Source: Candidatus Nanohalarchaeota archaeon (GTDB lineage: Archaea; EX4484-52; B79-G9). Taken from it: 10,628 nucleotides of DNA. The notes under the pieces are model-generated. The model was not told the DNA's origin and ran no database searches. It was given only the letters and a program-made list of their open reading frames with translations. Shown here piece after piece: positions 1 to 5,703 of this stretch; within the stretch, counting starts at the first letter, position 1, and the number at the start of each line of letters is the position of its first letter. A program made the position numbers and the translations under genes. The DNA is taken from contig JAUVEK010000038.1 of assembly GCA_030594795.1 (NCBI GenBank), positions 1-10,628 of the forward strand, given 5' to 3'.

Positions 1-781
1 CCTTATGCGCACGAATCACATGCTCCTTCCCAACCTCCTTAAGCCCCTCATCCTCAGCAAAAAGCGCAGCCTTCCGAAGAATCTCAAGCCCGACCCGCGC
101 ATCACCATTCGCCTGCACAGCCGCAATCCTCAGCACAGTCGAAGATACCGCACCGGCGACAAATGCAAGATTAGCCCTGTCCGAAAGAATATCATACATC
201 TCATCAACCGAATAAGCCTTAAACTCAAGCCACTCAAGAGCAAGCGAACTCTTAATCCTCGCATCAACACCTAAAAGAGCATGCTCATCATTAGAAATAC
301 AGACAATCCCACACCCGCTCCGGCAAAGATCATAAAGCACATCAAAACTCTCAAGCCTATCAACCTCATCCAGGGCAACAACCAGCTTCTTCCCACTCTT
401 CTTGAGATTCCCCTCAATATCCTCAAGCAGCTCTTTGGTCTGCCTCCGTGGATTAGAAAAAACCTGAAGCTCACTCACGATCCTCGACAAAATAGCATGA
501 GTAGACGTCGTCTTCCAGCAATTAACATAGCATGTCTTCGCATTATCAGTATGAGAACAAAGCTCATCAAACATCCAGAGAACAAGCGAAGTCTTGCCAA
601 CCCCGGTAGGCCCGAACAAAAACACATTCCTCGGCATTCTCCCGACAACCACCGGCTTCAGGCATGACGCAAGATAATCCCTCTGCCCCTCGCGATGAAA
701 AAGCCTCGTAGGTGCAAACACCTCCGTAAGCGGCTCCTCATTCCTGACAATAGTCGCCTCAACATCAAACAAATCAGACAT
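1..781 (-). CDS. cdc6: Orc1/Cdc6 replication initiator, N-terminal AAA+ part (3' end outside window)
   Basis: The first 260 codons of an archaeal Orc1/Cdc6 protein, which binds origin repeats and recruits the replicative helicase. Seen in the sequence: Walker A GPTGVGKT (residues 57-64 from the ATG at 781), Walker B LVVALDEVD (133-141), sensor-1 region CISND (161-165), an arginine-finger motif DARIKSSL (173-180) matching the family DxRVxSSL, and a sensor-2-like GDARVGLEILRKAA (227-239). The family's N-terminal pattern NEE...FHRE before Walker A is also present. The C-terminal winged helix lies beyond the left edge. A second in-frame ATG at 787 (MIMSDLF) is possible; the upstream TATA-like element predicts a transcript start near 783, slightly favouring 781. 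The reading frame is open throughout. Family assignment is firm. Whether this copy is the active initiator or a paralogue cannot be told here. Confidence 0.93.
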   Translation of the reverse strand, partial: MSDLFDVEATIVRNEEPLTEVFAPTRLFHREGQRDYLASCLKPVVVGRMPRNVFLFGPTGVGKTSLVLWMFDELCSHTDNAKTCYVNCWKTTSTHAILSRIVSELQVFSNPRRQTKELLEDIEGNLKKSGKKLVVALDEVDRLESFDVLYDLCRSGCGIVCISNDEHALLGVDARIKSSLALEWLEFKAYSVDEMYDILSDRANLAFVAGAVSSTVLRIAAVQANGDARVGLEILRKAALFAEDEGLKEVGKEHVIRAHK

Positions 782-803
782 AATCATAATTAAGCAAGAC
801 AAA

Positions 804-815
804 TTAATATAAATT
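804..815 (-). promoter_or_regulatory. TATA-like element for cdc6
   Basis: On the minus strand this reads AATTTATATTAA. Its centre is about 28 bases upstream of the ATG at 781 and 22 upstream of the ATG at 787, as expected for a leaderless archaeal transcript. It lies between the stop codon of the small membrane gene and cdc6, so cdc6 probably has its own promoter. Confidence 0.5.
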
Positions 816-826
816 AATCTAAAACC

Positions 827-1039
827 TCAATCAAAACTCAAAAACTCCTTGATAATAGTCATCAAAGAAAGCAGTGCCATACAGCTGGTAACAATCGTAT
901 ACAGCACAACATTATTACTCATATCACAGACTTCGCCAATCTGGTTGGCATACTGGTACAAAAGAATCACTGAAGGTATAAAAACAATCACAGCCACAAA
1001 AACATTAAAATTATTCAACGACCCTTTCATACTACCCAT
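827..1039 (-). CDS. Small two-helix membrane protein, unknown function
   Basis: A 70-residue reading frame starting MGSMKGSLNN. It has two hydrophobic stretches (about residues 12-28 and 43-62) separated by a short polar loop, and ends KEFLSFD. It matches no family I recognise. The frame stays open upstream into the tRNA gene, but a longer start would overlap the tRNA. The TATA-like element at 1054-1068 supports a start at 1039 or at the second ATG (1030). The gene sits between the initiator tRNA and cdc6, all on the minus strand, with about 45 bases to cdc6. The evidence for coding is the helix-loop-helix hydrophobicity pattern, the placement between promoter elements and the lack of any competing gene. 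A non-coding stretch remains possible. Confidence 0.55.
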   Translation of the reverse strand: MGSMKGSLNNFNVFVAVIVFIPSVILLYQYANQIGEVCDMSNNVVLYTIVTSCMALLSLMTIIKEFLSFD

Positions 1040-1053
1040 ATTAGGTAGAACCC

Positions 1054-1068
1054 CTATATATAAATATC
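1054..1068 (-). promoter_or_regulatory. TATA-like element for the small membrane gene
   Basis: The minus strand reads about GATATTTATATATAG immediately downstream of the tRNA 3' end. Its centre is about 22-30 bases upstream of the ATGs at 1039 and 1030, consistent with a leaderless message. Confidence 0.5.
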
Positions 1069-1075
1069 GAAAATA

Positions 1076-1182
1076 TAGCGAGGGATGGATTTGAACCATC
1101 GACCTTTGGGTACCACAGGCGGCACAGAATACTTCTGCCGTCATATGAGCCCAACGAGCACTCCAGGCTGCTCTACCTCGCT
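1076..1182 (-). tRNA. Initiator tRNA-Met (CAU) with 32-base intron at 37/38
   Basis: Read on the minus strand. The acceptor stem AGCGAGG (1182-1176) pairs perfectly with CCTCGCT (1083-1077). The D arm is GAGC/GCTC (1173-1170, 1159-1156). The anticodon stem TTGGG/CCCAA (1154-1150, 1110-1106) carries anticodon CAT at 1147-1145. The T arm is GATGG-TTCAAAT-CCATC (1100-1084). The discriminator base is A at 1076, and CCA is not encoded. Removing 1143-1112 restores the loop CTCATAA, the usual archaeal initiator loop. The A1-U72 pair and three G-C pairs at 29-31/39-41 mark it as the initiator rather than the elongator. The intron can fold: CGGCA (1140-1136) pairs with TGCCG (1124-1120), with an inner GAA/TTC. 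It is presumably removed by the tRNA splicing endonuclease. Mature length is 75 bases. Confidence 0.95.
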
Positions 1183-1194
1183 ACAAAAAACAGA

Positions 1195-1231
1195 GATATA
1201 AACCCAATACTCAGAACAAACATTTATATAT
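1195..1231. promoter_or_regulatory. Divergent promoters of tRNA-iMet (-) and rnhB (+)
   Basis: The 72-base gap between the tRNA and rnhB holds two TATA-like boxes. TTTATATAT at 1223-1231 on the plus strand is centred about 28 bases before the rnhB ATG, implying a leaderless transcript. GGTTTATATC on the minus strand (about 1195-1204) faces the tRNA. It lies rather close (about 17 bases) to the tRNA 5' end, so the tRNA box is less certain than the rnhB box. Confidence 0.5.
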
Positions 1232-1254
1232 CTTCCCATAACCAAAAAAAGACC

Positions 1255-1917
1255 ATGAACATACTCGGCATAGACGAAGCAGGTCGCGGGCCGGTAATCG
1301 GCCCTATGGTGCTCGCCGGAGCCTGCATAAAAAAAGAGGACGAATCCCTCCTGAAAAAATCAGGCATCACAGACTCAAAGCTCCTCTCACCAAAAAAGCG
1401 CGAAACCTTAGAAAAACAAATCAAAAAAATAGCCAAATACGTGAGAGTTATAATAATCAGCGCAGAACAAATCAACCACGACATGAAATACATATCCCTG
1501 AACCAGATAGAAATGAACGCCATGATAAAGATAATAAACTCAAGCACAGAAGCAGACCAAACAATAATAGACCTCCCCTCGAACAGCAAAACATTCACAC
1601 AGGAACTCGAGGCAAAAATAACCACAAAAACAAAAATAACCGCAGAACACAAAGCAGACCTGAACTACATACCAGTAAGCGCAGCCTCCATAATTGCAAA
1701 AGTCGAGCGCGACAGGCAGATAAGACTCATAGAAAAAAAGCATAACATACAGATCGGCTCAGGCTACCCCGCGGACCCAAAAACAAAAAAATTCCTAAAA
1801 GAATACATACAGTCACATGACACACTCGACACACTCCCGGACTACATAAGAACAAGCTGGCAGACCACAAAAGACCTCATAAAAGAGAAAACCCAAAAAG
1901 GCCTGAAAGACTTCTAG
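1255..1917 (+). CDS. rnhB: Ribonuclease HII
   Basis: RNase HII cleaves the RNA strand of RNA-DNA hybrids and starts removal of single ribonucleotides and Okazaki primers; it is cytoplasmic and metal-dependent. At 220 residues it is a normal archaeal length. Seen: the N-terminal signature GIDEAGRGPVIGPMVLAG (5-22) with catalytic D7 and E8 and the GRG motif, TDSKLLSPKKRE (39-50), a third acidic site in IIDLPSN (D106), and HKAD...VSAASIIAKVERDR (132-154) with D135. The C-terminal YIRTSWQT (198-205) corresponds to the family's conserved R-x-SW-x-T segment. The start is fixed by a TATA box 28 bases upstream. The codons are rich in A- and C-ending forms, like the other plus-strand genes here. It is probably monocistronic, since about 240 bases without a convincing gene follow. 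Confidence 0.96.
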   Translation: MNILGIDEAGRGPVIGPMVLAGACIKKEDESLLKKSGITDSKLLSPKKRETLEKQIKKIAKYVRVIIISAEQINHDMKYISLNQIEMNAMIKIINSSTEADQTIIDLPSNSKTFTQELEAKITTKTKITAEHKADLNYIPVSAASIIAKVERDRQIRLIEKKHNIQIGSGYPADPKTKKFLKEYIQSHDTLDTLPDYIRTSWQTTKDLIKEKTQKGLKDF

Positions 1918-2160
1918 CCAAAAGAAACCTCAACATCAACAACATACCCTCAAGTGGGCGGGTGGGGGCTCGAGGATGGACATCACAAAGAACCAAGGGG
2001 GAGATAGATTTTATCACAGGATATCACAACATACAAGAACAAATATAAAACAAAAAAACAAGGCATCTATGACAACATTGAACCACCGCCAAAGATTTAA
2101 ATCTTATCACCCAAGTAACCAACATAATTATAAGAACAAACGACATAAAGGGTCATATAG
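1918..2160. other. Gene-poor stretch with G-rich patch and AT palindrome
   Basis: No convincing gene. A 65-codon frame at 1976-2173 has no recognisable protein features and runs into the next gene. Two structures stand out. The first is a G-rich patch, GTGGGCGGGTGGGGG (1954-1968), inside a short imperfect stem CCTCAAG/CTCGAGG (1948-1954 with 1969-1975), followed by another five-G run at 1997-2001. The second is a perfect 14-base palindrome AAGATTTAAATCTT (2092-2105). Neither matches an RNA family I know. Confidence 0.5.
2123..2134 (+). promoter_or_regulatory. TATA-like element for the 2161 gene
   Basis: CATAATTATAAG, centred about 32 bases before the ATG at 2161. It would give a leader of only a few bases. 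The palindrome at 2092-2105 lies just upstream, where a BRE or an operator would sit. Confidence 0.35.
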
Positions 2161-2709
2161 ATGGTATTTCTAAAAAAAAGGGAAGAAAGGCGCAAAAATA
2201 TACAAGAATGGGGCAAATATTTTGCAGACTTAAAAGAGAGAGAATATAGTGTCCAAATAGTATATGCAAGAAGGATAACTATGGATGAACTTGCTGCTGT
2301 AATTAGCAAACAAATCCATTTAGAAGGAGAAATTTGCGAAATGCCAATAGACTCCTTTAAAAGAGATACTAAATATACATTTAGCGCCACTGTTCACGAT
2401 ACATACCCTATAGAAAAAATCAAAATTAGTTCAAAAGAATACAATAAAAAACCTATAGAATTAGAATTTATTGGAACCCTGCAACTCCAAAAAGGATATA
2501 TAATTGATGCAGACATTCTTCTCGGTAGAATGCTTAAAGAATTTGATACTCCTAACCCTGATGTAATTACTGAACAAATGATTTATGGAGAAACACCAGA
2601 AGAAGAACGATTGTCTATTGAAGTGAAGAAAGCAGAATTTTATGAAGAACCAAACGGGAGAAGAACAGGAAAAGAACCAGTACTAATATATGAAAAACCA
2701 GATTCATAA
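2161..2709 (+). CDS. Unrecognised 182-residue soluble protein
   Basis: I do not recognise a family. There is no signal peptide, membrane segment or Cys motif. The N-terminal 45 residues are very basic and charged (KKREERRKN...), with a probable amphipathic helix around 40-55 (TMDELAAVISKQIHLEG). A middle part of alternating hydrophobic residues (about 70-115) looks like beta strands. The C-terminal tail (about 140-182) is rich in Glu and Lys. The codons favour T-ending forms (GAT, ATT, ACT, TAT), and G is about as common as C on the coding strand, unlike the flanking rnhB and rhomboid genes, which are strongly C- and A-biased. That suggests a different origin. The ATG at 2161 was chosen as the first in frame after a TATA-like element; there is no strong ribosome-binding site. 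The length and clean frame support a real gene. Confidence 0.8.
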   Translation: MVFLKKREERRKNIQEWGKYFADLKEREYSVQIVYARRITMDELAAVISKQIHLEGEICEMPIDSFKRDTKYTFSATVHDTYPIEKIKISSKEYNKKPIELEFIGTLQLQKGYIIDADILLGRMLKEFDTPNPDVITEQMIYGETPEEERLSIEVKKAEFYEEPNGRRTGKEPVLIYEKPDS

Positions 2710-2726
2710 AATACTTCCAGCCCAAC

Positions 2727-2735
2727 AAATATAAA
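2727..2735 (+). promoter_or_regulatory. TATA box for the rhomboid gene
   Basis: AAATATAAA, centred about 28 bases before the ATG at 2759, predicting a leaderless message. It lies in the 49-base gap after the preceding gene, so the rhomboid gene probably starts a new transcript. Confidence 0.5.
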
Positions 2736-2758
2736 CCACACAACCCAAAAAACAAACC

Positions 2759-3424
2759 ATGAAATACTTCGCATGGAAACTCCTTGCAATAAACATCATA
2801 GTCTTCATCCTCGAACTAACATCCCCATACATAATCCCCCTGTTCGCCCTGAACCCCGCCCACATCATCCAGACCCCGTGGACATTGATCACAGCAATGT
2901 TCCTCCACTCAACAACAACAATCCTCTCCGACGGCGCAACCGTAATAAACCTCAACCACCTCCTCCAGAACATGGTCGCCCTAGGCCTTTTTGGAATACT
3001 CCTTGAAAAAATAACAGACTCAAAAGAATTTCTCACCCTCTACCTCGCAGCAGGCATATTCGGAAATCTAGCAGGCATAATATTCTACCCCGACTCAATA
3101 TCACTTGGCGCATCCGGCGCCATAATGGGCATACTCGGCGCACTCACAATCCTGCGCCCGAAAATGGTAGTATTCCTCGGCGGCCCGATCCCATTAATAC
3201 TCCTCTCCAGCATGTGGATACTCATAGACCTCGCCGGGTTCTTCGCACCAGTAGACAACACAGGCCACGCCGCCCACCTTGCCGGCTTTGCAGCCGGAAT
3301 AATATACGGCATACTCAACAAAAAACGCTTTGCTGAAGACAGAGAAATAAAAGAGAAAATAGAAGACGAACTCTCAGACGAAGAAATGGAGGCATGGGAA
3401 AACGAGTACATGAAAATTATATAA
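2759..3424 (+). CDS. Rhomboid-family intramembrane serine protease
   Basis: A 221-residue polytopic membrane protein of the rhomboid family, which cuts transmembrane segments of other proteins inside the bilayer. Seen: about six hydrophobic segments; H67-x3-N71 (HLLQN), matching the oxyanion-side HxxxN motif; the catalytic serine motif GASG (117-120, S119) followed by AIMGILGA; and the histidine motif GHAAHLAGFAAG (169-180), with H173 the likely catalytic base. The Ser-His dyad is intact, so it should be active. A charged cytoplasmic tail (about 188-221) is rich in Glu and Lys. The start fits the TATA box 28 bases upstream. It is followed after only 32 bases by a surface-protein gene that has a ribosome-binding site but no obvious promoter of its own, so the two are probably co-transcribed. 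Confidence 0.92.
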   Translation: MKYFAWKLLAINIIVFILELTSPYIIPLFALNPAHIIQTPWTLITAMFLHSTTTILSDGATVINLNHLLQNMVALGLFGILLEKITDSKEFLTLYLAAGIFGNLAGIIFYPDSISLGASGAIMGILGALTILRPKMVVFLGGPIPLILLSSMWILIDLAGFFAPVDNTGHAAHLAGFAAGIIYGILNKKRFAEDREIKEKIEDELSDEEMEAWENEYMKII

Positions 3425-3447
3425 ACCCCTTAAGACAAATATTGCAC

Positions 3448-3453
3448 GGAGAT
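3448..3453 (+). promoter_or_regulatory. Ribosome-binding site fixing the start of the surface-protein gene
   Basis: GGAGAT, with GGAG five bases before the ATG at 3457. It matches the start of the archaeal anti-Shine-Dalgarno complement GGAGGTGATC. It supports 3457 over the upstream in-frame ATG at 3394, which would overlap the rhomboid gene and place 21 residues ahead of the signal peptide. Confidence 0.7.
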
Positions 3454-3456
3454 ACA

Positions 3457-5520
3457 ATGAAAAAAAAACTCATTATAATCACATTCCTGCTGGCATACCT
3501 GCTGACAATATCAACAATCGAAGCACAACTCGGCACCGACAACCCATGCGAATACACAGAAAAAGGCAACCCCGACTCAGAAGTTTTCTGTTACAGCGAA
3601 GACTACCTAACACATGGTGACTCAACTTTCTTTCTCATCAACGTGGACCAGGACAAAACACTCAACATATCAGGAGCCATAGTCAGTGCAAACGACGAGA
3701 TAACCATAAGCAACGTCTACAACCCCATAGGACAAGTACCCTCAGGAGGCATAAGAGGTACCATCTCTAATAAATACAGCACCTACAACCCAATACTTGG
3801 AATATGGCTGCTGGACATCCACGGCAGAGGAATAGTATCAAGCGACGGCCTCTTTACTGTAAGCTCAAACTTCGACATATACAAACCGCGCAAATACAAA
3901 ATAAACACTGCAATACTCCAGGACCACATCAAATTCTACAAGACATACATAAAAACAGGAACAAGAGAAGAGCATCTTGCAGTATCGTCTGGCTGGTCCG
4001 ACAGGTACTCTAACATGGAAATAACAATCATCAGCCCTAACGTAAAAACAAAAAATGACATCTCAATAGGTGACGAAAAGATAGTGCAGACATACTACTT
4101 AAACCCCGGAACTGTCGCAGAAGGAAGCTGGATAACACAGCTAAGAGCCTTCGATGCGCGCGCAGACCTTAACTTCTACTCAAACTACAAATTCAGATAT
4201 ATAGAAGACCAGGAAATAATCGACGGGATAATACGCGAAAAAGAAATAAAAGAATACCCCATAATCATCACAGATTCAAACACGCCTCTTGCCATGACAG
4301 CAATCAGGCTGGAAGCCGGCGATGTCGTCAGGATATACAGCGTCTATGACCCACGCGGCAAAAAAAGACAATGCGCAACATACACCGACGGCTGCGCAAT
4401 AAAAGACCCTGAACCAGGCATATGGCTCATAAACCTGGAAGGCCAGACTGTAACAGGCCACGCACCTTTCCGCCTTGCAAGCACACACTCAACATACCTC
4501 CCTGAAGACTTTGAAGCAACAGACAAAATAAAAAACAGGGGAGCTATTTACTATTACACAGACATACTCACAGAAAACAAGACACATCTTGTAGCAGTCT
4601 CAAGCTGGGCAGACTTTGAGCCAAATATGGAACTCACAATAATCTCAACAAACCTAAAATCCGTATACGACCAGTCAGAAACTGACGAAAAAGTAACACA
4701 AAAAGCATTTCTGACACCAGGCGAAACAGCCGAAGGGCGCTGGATAATACAGGTCAAGTCAATATGGAAAGAATCAGAAGTAACCACAAAATCAAACTAC
4801 AACCTCACGCGCGTCCCCACACAAGCACAGCTTAATGCGGATCTGGAAATGGGTGAAAAAAAGACATACTATATTGATGTGACAGAATCAGCCACATCAT
4901 TAGTCCTTACATTGACAGCATTCCAGTCCGGCGACGAATTCAGAGTAACAAAAGTGCTAAAGCCTGACGAGAAACCAGGCACATGCCAGAAAATACCATC
5001 AGGAAAAGAATCATACACCTGCGCTGTAAAAGACCCGAAACCAGGCATCTGGACAATAGAAGTAACAGGACAAAACATCGTCGGTGAAGGCCCGTTCAAC
5101 CTCGCAAGCACTTTCAGGATAACAAGCTGCGGAAACGGGGTATGCGATGCAGATGAAAACTGCGGCACATGCAAAAAAGACTGCCAGTGCAACAGATCAA
5201 TGTGCCACAAAAATGCATGTGTACAGCCGCCAAAAACAGTAGGCGAGAAAAAAGCATGGCTAAAAGACGACCTTGAGGACGACCTGATACCCCGGGAATC
5301 ATATGACGCAAAAATAAACGAACTAAGCGCCTACGAAGACTCACAACTCCTGTCAGAATTAACAACAGAACCAGAAGAAGAGCCTGAAAAAGAAGAAAAA
5401 GACAACACTATCGAAAAAGTAAAATCAATAATATTCAACCCGCTAATAATAATCCTGATAATCGGGCTTGCTCCAGCAGCACTAATAATCTACAAAAAGA
5501 AAAAAGAACAACCAATCTAA
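3457..5520 (+). CDS. Secreted, membrane-anchored repeat protein with Cys-rich module
   Basis: A 687-residue predicted surface protein. It has a signal peptide MKKKLIIITFLLAYLLTIST with a cleavage zone near residues 20-24. Two alternating domain types follow. Type A (about 57-140, 268-348, 470-555) ends in PGIW-x-I-x-(L/V)-x-G...PF-x-LAST. Type B (about 155-245, 363-452) contains (L/V)AVSS...NMELTIIS...DEK...L-x-PG-x2-AEG-x-WI. The second and third A units share a Cys pair (C306/C313, C510/C522) that the first lacks. A Cys-rich module CGNGVCDADENCGTCKKDC (558-576) plus three further Cys follow, resembling the CGNGxCD...ENC modules of archaeal surface proteins. Then come a charged helical stretch (about 596-655) and one C-terminal membrane helix (661-679) with a KKKK stop-transfer. 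The folds are probably beta sandwiches; function is unknown. It may be a substrate of the rhomboid encoded just upstream. Confidence 0.9.
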   Translation: MKKKLIIITFLLAYLLTISTIEAQLGTDNPCEYTEKGNPDSEVFCYSEDYLTHGDSTFFLINVDQDKTLNISGAIVSANDEITISNVYNPIGQVPSGGIRGTISNKYSTYNPILGIWLLDIHGRGIVSSDGLFTVSSNFDIYKPRKYKINTAILQDHIKFYKTYIKTGTREEHLAVSSGWSDRYSNMEITIISPNVKTKNDISIGDEKIVQTYYLNPGTVAEGSWITQLRAFDARADLNFYSNYKFRYIEDQEIIDGIIREKEIKEYPIIITDSNTPLAMTAIRLEAGDVVRIYSVYDPRGKKRQCATYTDGCAIKDPEPGIWLINLEGQTVTGHAPFRLASTHSTYLPEDFEATDKIKNRGAIYYYTDILTENKTHLVAVSSWADFEPNMELTIISTNLKSVYDQSETDEKVTQKAFLTPGETAEGRWIIQVKSIWKESEVTTKSNYNLTRVPTQAQLNADLEMGEKKTYYIDVTESATSLVLTLTAFQSGDEFRVTKVLKPDEKPGTCQKIPSGKESYTCAVKDPKPGIWTIEVTGQNIVGEGPFNLASTFRITSCGNGVCDADENCGTCKKDCQCNRSMCHKNACVQPPKTVGEKKAWLKDDLEDDLIPRESYDAKINELSAYEDSQLLSELTTEPEEEPEKEEKDNTIEKVKSIIFNPLIIILIIGLAPAALIIYKKKKEQPI

Positions 5521-5542
5521 CAGCCAAAGAACTAATCAACCC

Positions 5543-5703
5543 TCAATCCCAAAATTTTGCACCAAAAATCCAATCACTCATTCTCAGCTTTTTAGCTCAA
5601 TCCTTTAATGCAACCAACTGCGCCAAAAATCAGGTCACTCGCATTCGCTCGTTCTCAGCTTTTTAGCTCAATCCTTCAACGCAACCAATTGAGCTAAAAA
5701 AGC
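5543..5703 (-). repeat. Tandem copies of the rfcS 3' end
   Basis: The last ten codons of rfcS plus its stop (5700-5668 on the minus strand, encoding FLAQLVALKD) recur 71 bases downstream at 5629-5597, again reading FLAQLVALKD-stop. The five base differences are all synonymous third positions. A third, degenerate copy with an internal deletion lies at about 5566-5543. The bases after the stop are also shared: GCTAAAAAGCTGAGAA follows both of the first two copies, with AGCT-AAAA-AGCT able to form a small hairpin. An insert of about 10 bases (GCATTCGCTCG region, 5641-5651) separates the two spacers. Confidence 0.9.

Noticed and set aside
281..667. 128-codon plus-strand frame over the cdc6 region
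   Set aside because: It is antisense to cdc6, whose minus-strand translation carries clear Walker A, Walker B and sensor motifs.
782..826. Replication origin next to cdc6
   Set aside because: No origin recognition box repeats are visible, and the strand skew does not change sign anywhere in the window.
1040..1144. N-terminal extension of the small membrane protein frame to 1144
   Set aside because: It would be encoded by the tRNA gene itself (T arm and intron) and would precede the promoter element at 1054-1068.
1224..1652. 142-codon hydrophobic minus-strand frame
   Set aside because: Shadow of rnhB, whose plus-strand protein has all RNase HII signatures; the hydrophobicity comes from antisense of A-rich codons.
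1954..2105. Replication origin in the rnhB downstream gap (G-runs plus AT palindrome)
   Set aside because: G-strings and an AT palindrome are suggestive, but no dyad origin-box pattern is seen and the skew has the same sign on both sides.
1976..2173. 65-codon plus-strand frame after the G-rich patch
   Set aside because: Low-complexity, basic, no motif, no promoter at a sensible distance, and it overlaps the start of the 2161 gene.
3394..3456. Upstream ATG for the surface protein
   Set aside because: It overlaps the rhomboid gene and would bury the signal peptide; GGAGAT at 3448 points to the ATG at 3457.
5521..5703. CRISPR-like array
   Set aside because: Only two to three diverged copies of unequal pitch (62 and 71 bases), derived from the rfcS end, without spacer structure.
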